The position numbers were made by a program, and so were the translations under genes. Source: Prunus persica (Eukaryota > Streptophyta > Magnoliopsida > Rosales > Rosaceae). From it: DNA of 64,000 nt. Positions 11,301-24,435 of the stretch are shown here, piece after piece; position 1 is the stretch's first letter, and every line of letters begins with the position of its first letter. The stretch spans positions 22,392,522 through 22,456,521 of the forward strand of contig NC_034014.1 in assembly GCF_000346465.2 (NCBI RefSeq), given 5' to 3'. Under the pieces are notes generated by a model. The model was not told the origin of the DNA. It ran no database searches and saw only the letters and a list, made by a program, of their open reading frames with translations.

Positions 11301-13484
11301 GAGTTTTTATAAGGTTAGGTTTTCTACTCTTTCAGGCCCTTCTGTGGGGCATGAATCTCAAGCTCCCTTGTATAAAACCCCATAAGTGTATTTGCTGGTG
11401 ATTAAGATGGGAATAATATCGATGTTGTTAGTAGTCAGTCGTGAATTCGTTTCTCTGAAATCTTAACATTGTATGAGAGTAGACTGATTGATTGTGCCTG
11501 AATTACTAGACCTTTATTCTTATCATTTTTCAATATGTGGTGTTCACGTGTGACCCATTACGTGGTGGTTCCATACCTTTTATAATAAAAACCCCACATT
11601 TACTTGGCTATGCAAGATGTTAAGTTAATGACAAATTGACAATATCAGTATTACTAATTAATAGTGTGTCACTCAAAATTTTCTCAAAAATTTTCTGTCT
11701 TCTCTGTTTACACTATTGGTCAATGCTTTTAATTAGGAGCTACTGTTTGTTTGAGATATTTATAACATTATGTCGACGAGTCACTTCCATCGTAAAAAGA
11801 TATATTAATGCAAAAGCTAATATAGAGTAGAATATATAGAATTATAGGACCAAAGGTAGGAAAAAAAAACATTACATTGGCCACATGGTTGGAATTATGA
11901 TCCCATCAGCACCTAAAATATCCGTAGAACAGCTTTAAGACAAACTAGACAAAAACCATCGACTTGGAAAAGAGATAGCGTATCTCTTTCGTCTTCGCTC
12001 GCCATGACTTTTTGGTTTCTCACCCTATTCTATTCTATTCTGCGCTGAGCAGAGCCTCCTAAAATCACCCACCCACACCACCATGCTCCTCATTAATAAT
12101 GACTCTTTTGACAAGGAGAAGAAATTGTATTTAAGGGATATAATATTATTTTGTTATTTTTAAATAATTACGTTTTATTATGTGCAATAAGAATTTCATA
12201 TGGTAGAACGTCATTGAATAACGATAACAAAATAACAATATTCTCGTGACTTGCAAATTTTTTTTCTTAAAAAGGGCATTTATGCCACCGCTTAATACGT
12301 TTTTAATTGCTGTCTTCTAGTTAGGGTTTTGGAAATCGATGGACCCACTTTGGTTTGTTTGTATCTAACTAATCTGGGTTGATTTAATTAATTGCATTTA
12401 AGACTTGACCAAAAATTAATTGCATTTAAGTTTGCAACGTTTGGTTGCATGGGCACCAGCTGTCCAACAAAATGCAGGGTTTCTTTTGGTTTTGGGATGC
12501 AGTTAAGAAGATTTGTCTTTGGTGATCCCGAGTTAATACATGGCTAATACTTGTCAAAACCAGAGACATTCAAGGCTAAATACATGTCAAAACTAGGGCA
12601 TGCATTGGCTCAGTTTTTGTGACTTCTGTGGCTTTGTCTTCAACGAGAATGCACAACACACGTTTGGGTTTCAGAATTGAGGTGGAAGCATCCACCACAT
12701 TTGCATTTATCCATGTAGCAAAAAAGTTATCTTTTTGCATTTGCATCCAAACTTTAAAAAGAATAAAAATTGGATTTGGATTCTAGTTAGTAAGGGATAA
12801 GATCAAATAGATCACATATGTTCATTATTCTAGGGCTAGTCCTTTTAGTCATGTTTTTGGCCGGGTTGGAAAAGTGTGCAACGACTATTATACGTACTGT
12901 ACGATAATTGTTGGTGATTTAATCAAGAATTCAAAGTTATTTATAATAATTATTAGCAATTTGATCAACAGTTCAAAGTTGTTTACGAACGTTTCAAATA
13001 AGTATGATTAGTATTTAACAGACAAAGCAAAATGGTTATAGAGGCCATGCGTGGATAATCTCGGATGTTTATAGAACAGAAGAGAAGGTGGCCAAGAGGA
13101 GGTTAGTGAAGAAGGCATCTTGGGGGTCACGTGGCAAACATGTTTTTACATGCAACCATACGCTACCGGCCACAGATAGGACGGACCCAAACATGAAACC
13201 CGCTAGCGGGCTCTTTGGTGCTGTTGCACAAAACGACAAAGCCTTGATAAAATCCAAGGGATAACTCTAACACAGCTTTCTCAGCAAAAAAATAAAAATA
13301 TCTAATACATATATATTTTTTAAACATCAATCTTTGAAGTGACATCAATGCCCTCCTAGATTTTCTTTATGCATACTCCCACTTGCATACGTTTTTCCAC
13401 ACGAGACTTTGACTTACTGTAAATGGTTTTACTTTTTCATTTCACTTTTAACCCACAAGTTAGTTTAATCCCAATTAGTGTCAC

Positions 13485-13487
<3 letters not shown>

Positions 13488-13527
<40 letters not shown>

Positions 13528-13578
13528 TCCAATTATTTATTTATAAAGATTTTGTAATAAAAGTAATAGATTTGGGGG

Positions 13579-13605
<27 letters not shown>
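13488..13605. repeat. Two GA microsatellites
   Basis: GA runs occupy 13488-13523 and about 13577-13604, separated by an AT-rich spacer. Confidence 0.9.
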
Positions 13606-13609
<4 letters not shown>

Positions 13610-15184
13610 CGAAGTTGCTTTAATTACCGAAGGTTAATTTTCTTATCACAGTGCTTAGATTTTATTTTAAAGCATACTCATCTTCTTTATTTTCATTTTA
13701 AATTATCTATATAATCCTGAAAAACATCGTCCCATCTTTGTCTATTTGGAATACACAAATAATTTTTTTATAGAGAAAAAAAGCTTTTTATTTGAATTTT
13801 ACAAATATGAGATGCGCATGTGGAATTTCATCCAAGGCATAGTAGTCTTGTCTATTTCTTTTTTCTTTTTTTTGGGTAAAAAGTCTTGTCTAATTCTTTT
13901 AATTGGAGATAGCTCTTTATGGTATACCAAGCTATTTAATAAGTGTATTTATTTGTCGTAACGTGATATAGTGCGTCGACATAAAATTCACGGAACGCTA
14001 ATACAATAATAATAGAACTGCTTGATAAAATTTTCGAAGTCAAGGCCAAGCCTTTTCTTTTATGAGAACTTATTTGTTAATTAGTGTGATGGGCTTTTAT
14101 TAATAGCAAGCCCTCTTACGATAAAAATAATGGGAAATTATTTCAATGAAACTTGTATATACAAAAACTGTTTTGCAAACCATACCAATGCTCTCAAACT
14201 CCACAACTATAAATATTTTCCATGATATATACAAAGCAGTTTCGATTGCTAACATGCATAGAAGATTTGTCTGGGAAGAGACGTATCAATCAACTTTTAT
14301 TACAAAAATGAAGTACGAGGGCCGATTCTTGTCTTATATATATACATATATACACACACACACACACACTTTTGTTGTGTATATATTCCCACGTTTTCTG
14401 CATCTTTTATTTTGCACCTCATCAATATTCTCCAGAACTTTATTTTTAGCTAGAACTAGTACAAATGTTTCAATACAATATTAGATCCATTGACGACAAA
14501 CTTAACACAACCACAAAACCAACAAAGGACTAAACAGTAGGTGATGATTTTGCCAGGGGAAAAAAGAAGAAAAAACAATTGAGGATATCATGTCAACAAC
14601 ATGTACCCAAGTTCATGCTGATTTTGAAATTTTAAAGTTTTAACTAATAATGCACAAATTAAGGAAATTTTAATAATTGGTTTTAAGGCAAAGACAAAAC
14701 TACGAGGAGAATCACTTTGGGATTCCTAGTCCTATCATAAAAAAGATCTTTAGAAGCTATGGAAAAACATAAGTTAGAATATCAAATATGAGAATAGTTG
14801 AAATTATGTACGAAGTTAGCAAGAACATCCGTAATGAAATTTATTTCTCTAAAAATATACCAAAAATTAATAATTCGAACTTGGAACTCAGATATTGTAT
14901 GCATATAAAATTGTATGAGAATCACGGTAATAATTTGGGGAGAGGCATAATTGGTAGGAAGTCAGACAAACCAAATCCTAATTAAATTGTAGTTGGCATG
15001 GCACTCAAGTTCATCCGTACTAAGTGCTTTCCGGAATGAGGTTTAGGGAGATTTTAGTAAATTTATTACCAGTATCCACTTAGAAAAAGTTTATAATAAA
15101 TACAAAATCTACTACTCTAAACAGTATGAACACAGATACAGCTCCCAACAAGTGTAGTAAAATTAATTTTATTTGCATTTATTA

Positions 15185-15212
15185 AAATAATAATAATAAT
15201 AATAATAATAAG
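15185..15212. repeat. ATA trinucleotide microsatellite
   Basis: An uninterrupted run of ATA units lies about 350 bases upstream of the GRF start codon. Confidence 0.85.
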
Positions 15213-15325
15213 AAAAAAAAACTGCAAATATTTCCACTTTAAATAGTCATGGATAAACTTGTGCTAGCATGTCTCAAAAGTGGAGTGTGTGTTTGGTACT
15301 AGCTAGCTTGGTGTGCTCCCCTGTT

Positions 15326-15328
<3 letters not shown>

Positions 15329-15367
<39 letters not shown>

Positions 15368-15376
15368 CTCTCTCTC
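15329..15376 (+). repeat. CT microsatellite in the probable GRF 5' leader
   Basis: A CT run of more than 30 bases with a short GTG break lies about 180 bases before the start codon. CT tracts in plant 5' leaders are common and length-variable. Confidence 0.85.
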
Positions 15377-15557
15377 CAATTATTATTATTTTTTACTTCT
15401 CAAAGACCACTCCTTTTTAAAAATCAGCTCTCTCTCAGCAGTAGAAAAACCCACCCTCAAGATGCGCCTCTCTTTCTCTCTCATCCAACTCTTTGAAGCT
15501 TCGTTTTGGTCTTCCTGCTCATGAACTCAATATCTGGAGATTGGTGGAGTGTCCAGA

Positions 15558-18513
15558 ATGGATTTTGGGGGGATGGGTTTGGAGGGTTTGGTGGGCCCTG
15601 AAGGTGGAGCAACAGGAGCAGCTCATTCTCTGGCCTCAGACCCTGAGACCAAACCAAAGGGTCATGCCCCAAATGTTCCTCATGGATCTGGCTCTGTCAA
15701 GCAGCAAAGATCTTGGCCTGCTGAAGATGACTGGAGGACCTCAAAAATGCCCAAAAATGATGACTTGCCTGCTCCCAAGACAATGCCATTACAATATCAG
15801 GGCACTCCTCTGCTGAGATCTAATTCTCTGCTTCCTGCTGATACTCACAGACAGGAGCAGATGCTCAGCTTTTCTAACAACAAATCAGAAGTCACTTTTC
15901 TCAGCAAAGATGGAATGTTGGAGAGAACCATCCAAGGCCCAGACTTTGCCTACTACCAGCGCACCCCAGCTCTCACTCCCTCTGCTTATACTAGGAATGC
16001 AGCAGGTACTAATTTCATTTATGTGTCCTTTTTAATTTTTAATTTTTTTATATTTGGGTGGTGAGCTGGTTGGTCAATGATGGTCATGGATTTTATGAGA
16101 TGGGGTTTGGGGAAATGTGAATGTAGAGCAGAAATTTTAGGCACATTTTTGTGCAAAGATGGGTTTTTGCTAATATTGTTGGTGAGTCTTTTCATAGGGC
16201 ATTTAGTAGAAATTTTCGGTTTTGAGGTCTTGTCAAGAAAGAAAGGTGGAATTTTCTCCCTCATAGAAACTGCCATTTTTGCTTTGGTTTTTGGTAACGT
16301 CTTCAACAGTTCAAAGATTGATAGAAACAAATGGGGAAAGGGTGGGAAGGAAAAAGGAAAATATTGGGACTAGGAGATAAGACTTGTTTGGGCCAGTTTT
16401 TATTTTTTATTTTTTATTTTTTTTGGCCTTTAAATGTAACTATGCTTCAGACAAGTCATTGTGTTTCTCATGTTTCAGCTTATGGTTCTGGAAGCATAAA
16501 TCCGAGCATGCATGGGCCTTTTGCTGGGGTTAGAGGACCATTTACTCCGTCTCAGTGGATTGAGCTAGAGCACCAGGCCTTGATCTACAAGTACATGACT
16601 TCAAATGTGCCTGTGCCATCTAATTTACTGATACCTCTCAAGAAATCCCTCTATCCTTATGGCTTGTCGGGTTCTACAGGAAATTTAGCTCCCAACTCAT
16701 GTAAGCTTCTTTTATAAATGCTCAATAATCTCAGTTAGAAATACGTCTGTGTTGAAATTTAACTTTTTGTACATTTGATGAGGCAGTTGCTGTTTTTTTA
16801 TTTCTTAAAATACTATTTGTTTGTACAGTTTACTGTTCAGAGCATGGAATTTCCAATTTTATGTTGTTATGCTGAACAGATTATCTTTGTTAGAAAGTTT
16901 TGTCCACGATAGTGTTTGCAATTAGAAAGTAATGCTGGGTTTGATTCAGAAGTCATGTTCTTCTTGTTTTACCCTTTTGTCTGATTTGTCTTTTCTTCAA
17001 TGTATATATATGTTGGGATTTTACTTTGATACAGTAGCGTGGGGCTCTTACCATCTGGGATTTTCTGGCAACACTGATCCTGAACCTGGGAGGTGTCGTC
17101 GAACGGATGGGAAGAAATGGCGGTGCTCAAGAGATGCTGTTGCAGACCAGAAGTATTGTGAAAGGCACATAAACAGGGGCCGCCATCGTTCAAGAAAGCC
17201 TGTGGAAGGCCAGCCTGGCCAGGCCGCCTCTGGGACCAGTAATTCAAAGGGGGTGCCCATGACTTCGTCTATGTCAACGCCGGTGATGCCAAGCACCGGC
17301 ACATCCAATAATGTCGCAACCATGCAGAACCAGTTCAAAAGTTTGCAGCCTGCTGGTGCAGCCAATCCTTCAGCAGATGCCTTTGTCAACAGGTGAAAAT
17401 TAGATGCACTACAGCTTCCTTATCTGTTTTAGTTATCATCCAGGCTTTATAATATGATTTTGATTTCAAACTGTTATGCACACTGCCTTTTTCCTTTACT
17501 TTATTGTAGACCCCATCATTCCATCTTTACTTTGGTGATGGTGACTAGTCTTACTAGTTTGGATTATTGAATTAAGACCTTTATCGTTGAAACTGTATGT
17601 AATTATGTGCATATTTCCTAGTGGTATGCCTAGTTTATTCATCTACTTTTACTTTATGCACTTTCTTAAACATTTTCTAATCAACGAGAAGGTGTGTTGC
17701 AGGATGCAAGATCCTCGGGGCCTTTCTGTGATGTCTGCTTCTACCATCAAGCCGAAAGCCAGTGATTCGAGGTTTAACATGCCGAAACAAGAAATCCCAG
17801 TGGAAGAATCTTCTCAATCAGAGTTTGGACTTGTTTCTACTGATTCACTTCTCAACCCTTCACATAGGAACTCTTACATTTCTAAAGACTTTGGTGGTTC
17901 TTTCCTAGATTTCAGTGATCAGGAAGCCCAAGACCAACATCCGCTTCGGCAGTTCATTGATGATTGGCCTAAGGACCAGTCCAGTCACTCGGTCAGTACT
18001 TGGCCTGATGAAATAAAATCAGACTGGACTCAGCTCTCAATGTCAATCCCTATGACATCCTCGGAGTTCTCATCGTCCTCTTCCTCACCCACGCAAGAGA
18101 AACGTGCACTCTCACCATTGAGGCTATCCAGAGAGTTTGAGCCAGCCCAAATGAATTTGGGAGCGAGCAATGAGCTTAGTGAATCAAGCCAGAAGACAAA
18201 TTGGATACCTATCTCTTATGGAAATTCAATGGGGGGTCCTTTAGGAGAGGTCCTGACCAACACCACTAGCAGTGGCAAGATGTGCAATAACTCAGTATCG
18301 CCGCTTAACCTCATAAATGAAGGGTGGGACGGCAGCCCTCAGTTGGGATCCTCCCCAACCGGTGTCTTGCAGAAGTCAACTTTCTGTTCGCTTTCAAACA
18401 GTAGTTCAGGGAGCAGCCCAAGAGGTGAGAACAAGAAGAATCTTGATGGGGCAAGCATATATGATGATGTGCTAGGTTCAACCTTTGCAAGTTCCTCAGT
18501 TCCATCCCTGTAA
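15558..18513 (+). CDS. GRF: Growth-regulating factor transcription factor (QLQ and WRC domains)
   Basis: Four exons: 15558-16005, 16479-16700, 17035-17392 and 17703-18513, joined by GT-AG introns, give 612 residues. The third acceptor could shift by three bases. The QLQ domain (about 170-206, [20 protein letters not shown]) binds GIF co-activators. The WRC domain has the zinc ligands C244, C254, C265 and H268 in the C-X9-C-X10-C-X2-H spacing and binds DNA. The C-terminal part has the conserved blocks [17 protein letters not shown] and [13 protein letters not shown], which place it nearest Arabidopsis GRF1/GRF2 (from memory). The protein is nuclear and promotes cell proliferation in young leaves and other organs. 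A miR396 site lies in exon 3. The ATG at 15558 is chosen because the upstream in-frame codon is only GTG and MDFGG fits homologs. Confidence 0.95.
17187..17207 (+). promoter_or_regulatory. miR396 target site in GRF exon 3
   Basis: The site starts CGTTCAAGAAAGCCTGTGGA and encodes RSRKPVE just after the WRC zinc ligands. This is the deeply conserved GRF site, with the usual single-base bulge relative to miR396. Cleavage would restrict GRF activity to young tissue (established for the family). Confidence 0.93.
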
Positions 18514-19545
18514 AATTTGCAAAGCTCCAAACTGGAGGAGAGACTAGACATGAACTTGGCATAACCATTTGTGATCTTTTTTAATTTCTCTCTTTTCTTG
18601 TTTCCTTATCCTTTGTTCATTTTCTTCTTCTTCTTCTTCTTCCTGGGTTTACAAACTAGAGACATGGTGATCCTAATTTGCATAGATGTTGGCCACTTTG
18701 GCTAGTGTGGATTTGTGGGTATCCATAGTTCTTTCTTTATGAATTTTATAAGTAATTTATGCTTTGTTAATATGTCACCTTATCTCCTAACATTTATTTT
18801 ACAGGTTCCATATGCGTAACTGATCATTCAAAACTATCAAAAAAGTTGCATTATTGGTAGGGTCTCTGAGAGGGCAGCATATCTTTTGCAGGATTGTGAG
18901 ATGTACATTTTCAAGTGAGGAGGATCTGTCTAGCCCCTAAAAACAGTGGGGACAAAGCAGGTCAATGATGGTAGGGAAACTTCTACCATCATAATATAAG
19001 AGATACCTTCCAAAACACATATTGATCATTGAAGTGTATTGGCCGTCTCTTTATAGGGCCCCCTCCCCTTGACAGAGCCTCTTCCAACCTCCTCTCTGGC
19101 TGGTGGATTTTGCACTTGCAGCAGCAAATATGCATGATTGTGATCAGAAATAGTAAATTAGGTTTGGAAGCTCCCTGGCCTCAAGACAAGAGGCACTCTT
19201 GTGGGCTGTCAACCCAACATCCAACACTCTAGTGTGTTTAGTTTGTGTAGAGTTAAAACCACTTGGCCATGGGCCAGGGTTTAGGGTGGCCCTACCACCT
19301 CTGAGCCTGACCCGGATTTGCACATGTTTGGCCCTAGCCTAGTCCGGCTTCTTATTGTTCTGGACAGGCTAGTCTTAAAACCATGGCTGCATGAAGTCAA
19401 GGATTCATAAAAAATAATGTTGTGATGGGATGGGATGGGACCAGGGCTAACAATGGACCACCCTTTGGGTTTATAGCCACATACAAGTTGAACTTGATTT
19501 ATCCAAGTGGGTGTTTCAGATGGCGATTTTGGTCACTGGTCAACC
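18514..19545. other. GRF 3' region and intergenic DNA
   Basis: The first part is the likely GRF 3' UTR, with a TTC-rich tract near 18620. The rest has no recognised gene. GC-rich words near 19260-19400 look like worn repeat sequence. Confidence 0.5.
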
Positions 19546-20109
19546 TGGCATTGTAGGAGCATCTTTTTTTTTTTTTTTTTTTTGGGTGAACAAGGGAGGG
19601 GTAAGAACACCCAACAATCAAAGAAACTAAACAACACAAATCATACGAGGTTTAGATAACCCTAGCAGGTCATCCACCGACACAGAACCAAGTCAATTAG
19701 GAGCCTCATCAAGCATATACAAACCCAGATCCAAGTTATGACTCCAACTAGCTAATCTGTCTGCAACAATGTTCTTCTCCCTATAAATATGATAAATCTC
19801 ATAGCTCTCAAACTTGTTTAGGATCCCCACACAACTGGACACCAAAGCAGCAAAAGGATGAAGGAGGAGAAGATTGTGTGGTTGGATTAGCTGAATTGCA
19901 ATAGCAGAATCCATCTCAATGATGAGTTTAGACATTCTACTATCAGCATCAAGCTTCAAACCAAAGAGCAGACCCCAAAGTTTAGCTTCCAGCACCTGGC
20001 CTATCCCTAAATTAATAGCAAAACCACCATTCCACTCTCCAAGTGAATTTCAAAGGACCCCTCCAAGCAAGAAAAACCTGTGTTTTCAGTGGCATTGAAG
20101 GAGCATCTT
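19546..20109 (-). mobile_element. 5'-truncated LINE insertion with RNase H-like end
   Basis: A 20-base target duplication (TGGCATTG, one variable base, AGGAGCATCTT) flanks the insert at 19546-19565 and 20090-20109, with one mismatch. A run of about 20 T directly follows the left copy, which is the poly(A) tail of a minus-strand retroposon. The body has an open frame of 100 residues (19995-19693) ending a reverse-transcriptase-like RNase H domain: AKLWGLLFGLKLD, LIIEMDSAIAIQLIQ and YREKNIVADRLAS. This matches the C-terminal part of plant L1-type LINEs. Only the last 0.5 kb was inserted. Confidence 0.9.
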
Positions 20110-20856
20110 GACTAGTGTTATCCACAGTCTAATTACGAATGACAATTTTTAACATGACAAGATAGCATGATTAAAAATTAACATAAAATTTATCGAATTT
20201 GAGTACGTATAGAAGGATTCCAATCAAATTCGGATCGACTAACATAACCTAAAAATGACCTTTCAATCCGTTACAACTCAACACGTCAAACTTGTACAGG
20301 TAAATTGATTTAAATTTCAATAATATCACAGTTAACTTTTTACCATTAAATTATTTTTTGGCTTGCACAAATACCACATGTAGTTACAGTGGAGAGCAGT
20401 TTTACTACGTGAAAAATAAAATTTACAATGATTCGGCTTTATTATGTTGTCTGGAAATTCATTCTCCTTCACCATGATTGGGAATTACCACCCACTTGGT
20501 GCTATTCTAGTTCCCAATATCTTCCTTTAAGAATTTCAGGTTTCAGATATGTAAAATGTCAAAATACACTTTCGTTTGTTTGACTACTGCACTGGCCCAA
20601 TTGGTATATCATCGTTCATCACAGTGACAACTGCCACGATATTCCACTCTTTACTGGCATGAATGCATCCAAAACAGTACGAGACAACAACTTGTGCCTC
20701 TTTTTTATAGACAAGGCCCTTGCTAGCACTAGCGGCCCGCCTTCAATCTGGGCGAATCGACAAAACTGCCTCATCGGAATTTAATTTTGACAGAAAAAAT
20801 AATGCAAACGGTCTAGAACTGAATCAATGTAAATCGATTCGGACCGTCCACTTGTA
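20110..20856. other. Intergenic DNA between LINE and first Mutator-like element
   Basis: AT-rich sequence without recognised coding frames or RNA genes. Confidence 0.4.
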
Positions 20857-20865
20857 TTTTATAAA

Positions 20866-22188
20866 GGCTTTTTATCACAAATGGTCCTTAACGTTTACAA
20901 AATTATCACAAATGGTCTTTAAGGTTTTTTTGTGACATTAATAGTCCTTAACGTTAGGGATTTTTATCACAAATGGTCCCTGCCGTTAGAAATTCTGTTA
21001 AGTGTATGATGTGGAAGATAAGTGGAGCCCATATGTCCAATCACATAGTGACATGTGGATCAAATAAATAAATAAATATTTTTTTAATGAAAATCCATTT
21101 AGCCTCTCTCTCTCTCTCTCTCTCTTTTTCTCTCTGCCTTCTCTCTCTCTCCGCCCCAAAGATACCTGCAACTTCCACAGGCAGGGTATAGTCATGGACA
21201 TCCTCTTAAGGCTCTCTGTCAAGACCCTCTTCAACTGCAGGTGCGTGTGCAAGGCGTGGCTTTTTATAATCTCTGACCCTCAGTTTACTCATCCCCATGC
21301 TTCAAGATCACCCTTTGGCATCTTGATCGAGACCTTCCTCCCTCCCCCTCTAACAAAACCAATGGAACTTTATTTTACCCATCTGGAAGTAGAAGCATGT
21401 GCTGCTCCTGGTTCAGATTGCAGCTCGAGGAAATAACGTTTTCTCCCGGAAATATTCTACAGCCAGTTGACGCCGCCATGCCCGAATTTCGCTTGATAAA
21501 CTCATGTAATGGTCTGCTTTGTTTTGGAGCTAATGAAGGCTTTCTCCTGTTTGTGTGCAACCCTGTTTTGGGGGAGTACATCACCATTCCACCTGCTAAT
21601 AGAAACGACAAGTGGCTTATTGTTGGACTTGGTTTTTGCATTGGGACCAATGTGTACAAGGTGTTTGAACAACCCGGACACTGAGGCTGAGATTTACACC
21701 ATTGGCGCAGGAGGAGCATGGAGAAGCATTGGACCCCCTCCTCCTGGGGATTTTAATAACTTATTGTTCAATAATTTTCTTCATGGAGCTGTTCATTGGA
21801 TTCCCTATGGTGGTAGAAGTACAAGTTCCCAGGTTATACAATCTTTTGACTTTGAAAGAGAACAATTTCGGCCATTATCACTACCTAGTTTGCTAGCAAA
21901 GAATGAATTTCTGTATAGTTTGACATTGGAAGTGCTAGGCGGAAACAAAATAGAATTTTTATTTTAAAAAATTATTTATTTATTTATTTTTTCATCCACA
22001 TGTCACAATGTGATTGGATATGTGGACTCCACTTATCTTCCACATCATACACTTAACAGAATTTCTAACGGCAGGGACCATTTGTGATAAAAAGTTATAA
22101 CGTTAAGGACTATTCATGTTACAAAAAAACCTCAAGGACTATGCGTGATAATTTTGTAAACGTTAAGAACCATTTGTGATAAAATGCC
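20866..22188. mobile_element. Mutator-like element carrying an F-box gene fragment (Pack-MULE type)
   Basis: Long inverted ends of roughly 220-230 bases start GGCTTTTTATCACAAATGGT on the left and mirror it on the right (GGCATTTTATCACAAATGGT when inverted). A perfect 9-bp target duplication, TTTTATAAA, lies at 20857-20865 and 22189-22197; nine bases is the Mutator signature. No transposase is present, so the element is non-autonomous. Its interior holds a broken F-box coding sequence. A sibling element with the same ends lies at 23423-24426. Confidence 0.93.
21170..21960 (+). pseudogene. Captured F-box protein gene fragment inside a Mutator-like element
   Basis: The first frame reads VMDILLRLSVKTLFNCRCVC, KAWLFIISDPQFTH and SRSPFGILIE, an F-box helix pair and its downstream linker. 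The reading continues in a second frame from about 21420 (LQLEEITFSPGNILQPVDAA, INSCNGLLCF) and in a third from about 21680 (GAWRSIGPPPPGDFNNLLFN, LHGAVHWIPY, FDFEREQFRPLSLPSL). These are F-box-associated repeats. At least two frameshifts break it. Coding similarity stops near 21950 where the inverted end begins. Intact relatives are substrate adaptors of SCF ubiquitin ligases; this copy cannot make a full protein. Confidence 0.88.
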
Positions 22189-22197
22189 TTTTATAAA

Positions 22198-23413
22198 ACT
22201 TATAGATTTGGATTAACAAGGTTGGAAAAAATACAAAATAAAAACTTAAACTGGGTTTAGGCCCAAAATCCCCAAACCAAATCAATGATTTTTGTTAAAC
22301 CGAACAAAACCAAATCATTTAACTAAAGCAGAAGAAAGATAATAGAATTGAAACAACTGGAGAATTGGGGGCTCATATTCTATGGGTGTTCAGGCGTCTG
22401 TCATACTAGTACCCAATTGCAAAATTACAAATAAGCATTCAGACTTCTTTATAATCATAGCCAAACCCAGGTCACCTTTTAATTCCAAAAACCCCATATT
22501 CTTATCACAAATTTAATTAAAAAAATTAAAAACAAAAGGAGAAAAATAAATTGATTGATTTAAAAAAAAAAAAAGAAAAAAAAAGAAGAGAAAGGCTCAG
22601 ACACGCACAAACACTGTCATCAAGTAGCAAAGCATCCGTACATAATACGAATACTATGCCAATGGTTGGTCCATGTATATATAAATATATACTCAGAATC
22701 GAGAAATGTTTTCATCTTCATCGCCTTCTTCAATTTGCAAAACCCAAAAAAATAAAAAAATAAAGTCCTGGAAATTTGTAAAAATCAATGGCTGGGAAAA
22801 GAGAAAGCCGCAAACCATCGGAACGACACCGTTCTACAGGGCGACGGGAGTAGAGATAAAGAGGCGGCGAGGCTGTGGCTCTGGTTGTATGAGCGAAGGG
22901 AAGCCCTAGCGTTGGGAACTTGGGAGAGAGAATTGACTTGTTAATATAGACATTTCAAAATGACGTTACTATCCCTCGACCAACTGGGCCCAAATTAAAA
23001 CTGACCAGCTTGTTTCTTTTGTCTTGGGCTTAAATTTAGATAGGCACAGCACAGCATGCTTTGATTTCTTATTTTGTATTTGTTTTTTAGTATTATATTA
23101 TTTGTTAATTTCACAGATAAACCCAAAAATTATTGCTGTTTTTTCAAATTCAATATATAGACTATTGATGATTTAAAACTCATATACAAAATCGTATAAA
23201 TATATTGAAATGGAAAATACTTCACTCCTTATCATGTAAGTAGGAACTCTTACATTTCTATTAATAACAATATGACATGTGTGCATAAGTTTTTCTTTTT
23301 GTGTTTTTAATGAATTATTTTTGCATATGTGTCAAACTGTTATTTGCATGAATGGAAAGAGGCAAGCAATATCCTACCCTTCAATTCTACATATACGGTT
23401 TTTTTTTTCCACA
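22198..23413. other. DNA between the two Mutator-like elements
   Basis: Mostly AT-rich. A GC-richer block at about 22780-22915 has short frames on both strands but no recognised family. It might be a gene 5' end or a repeat remnant. Nothing else is supported. Confidence 0.4.
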
Positions 23414-23422
23414 TTAAATTTA

Positions 23423-24426
23423 GGCTTTTTATCACAAATGGTCCTTAACGTTTACGATTTTATCACGAATGGTCTTTGAAGTTTTTTTGTGACACTAATA
23501 GTCCTTAACGTTAGTGCTTTTTATCACAAATGGTCCCTCCGTTAAAAATTCTGTTAAGTGTAATAAGTAGAGCCCATATGTCCAATCACATTGTGACATG
23601 TGGATTAAATAAATAAAGAAATAATTTTTTTTATTTATTTTTTTTATGAAAATCCATTCTCTCTCTGTCTCTCTCCCCTCACCTCTGCCCTTTCTCCTCC
23701 CTGTGCTCTCCCTCTCCCTCTATTTTTTTTCCTTGCCTCTACAGCTCGACCACCCCATGCCCACCCACCCCTCTCCCTCTGTATATTTTGTAAAATAATC
23801 ACTTGCACAAGGTAGTTTCACATTTCCTTTTACACAAATATTTATTCAAACAACTTAAAATAATTAAAAACAGAGGGGGAGAGTAGAGGAGGAGAGAAAA
23901 TACAGTGGGAGAGGGTAGGGGAGTTGGGCGTGGGTTGCAGCTTGCGGGTGGCTGTGTTAAAAAAATAGAGACCAATAAAAGAATCCCAAAGACCATTTTT
24001 TCTTGCAGGTGGCAGGCAATGGGCAAGAAAAAAACAAAGGGGGATTGTGGGTTATGATTTATATACCACTATACAAAGATGGAGAAAGATATATGGGTTA
24101 TATTATTGGACCCGAATGGAGAGTGAGGATGGAGAGAGGGGGAGAGAGATGGAGTAGAGGAAGGGGGATGAAAAGTTGTAGAAAAAAAAAAGGAATTTTC
24201 ATATAAAAAAAATTATTTAATTATTTTTTGCATCCACATGTCATAATGTGATTGGACATATGGACTCCACTTGTCTTCCACATCATACACTTAACAGAAT
24301 TTTTAATGGAGGGACCATTTGTGATAAAAAGTCCTAACGTTAAGGACTATTAGTGTCACAAAAAAACCTCAAAGACCATTCGTGATAAAATCTTAAACGT
24401 TAAGGACTATTTGTGATAAAAAAGCC
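23423..24426. mobile_element. Second Mutator-like element, same ends, different interior
   Basis: The ends match those of the element at 20866-22188 (GGCTTTTTATCACAAATGGT and the same following blocks, including the CACATGTGG-type inner part). A perfect 9-bp duplication, TTAAATTTA, lies at 23414-23422 and 24427-24435. The interior, about 23660-24190, is unrelated to the F-box fragment and has pyrimidine-rich and purine-rich arms that are partly complementary. No transposase and no recognised gene are seen. Confidence 0.93.
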
Positions 24427-24435
24427 TTAAATTTA

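Larger units (their letters stand above)
10223..15557. other. Long gene-poor stretch upstream of the GRF gene
   Basis: It contains AT-rich DNA and short accidental frames, and no family I recognise. GA repeats lie at 13488-13523 and 13577-13604, a TA/CA repeat at about 14335-14370 and an ATA repeat at 15185-15212. The last few hundred bases are the likely GRF promoter and 5' leader. Confidence 0.5.
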
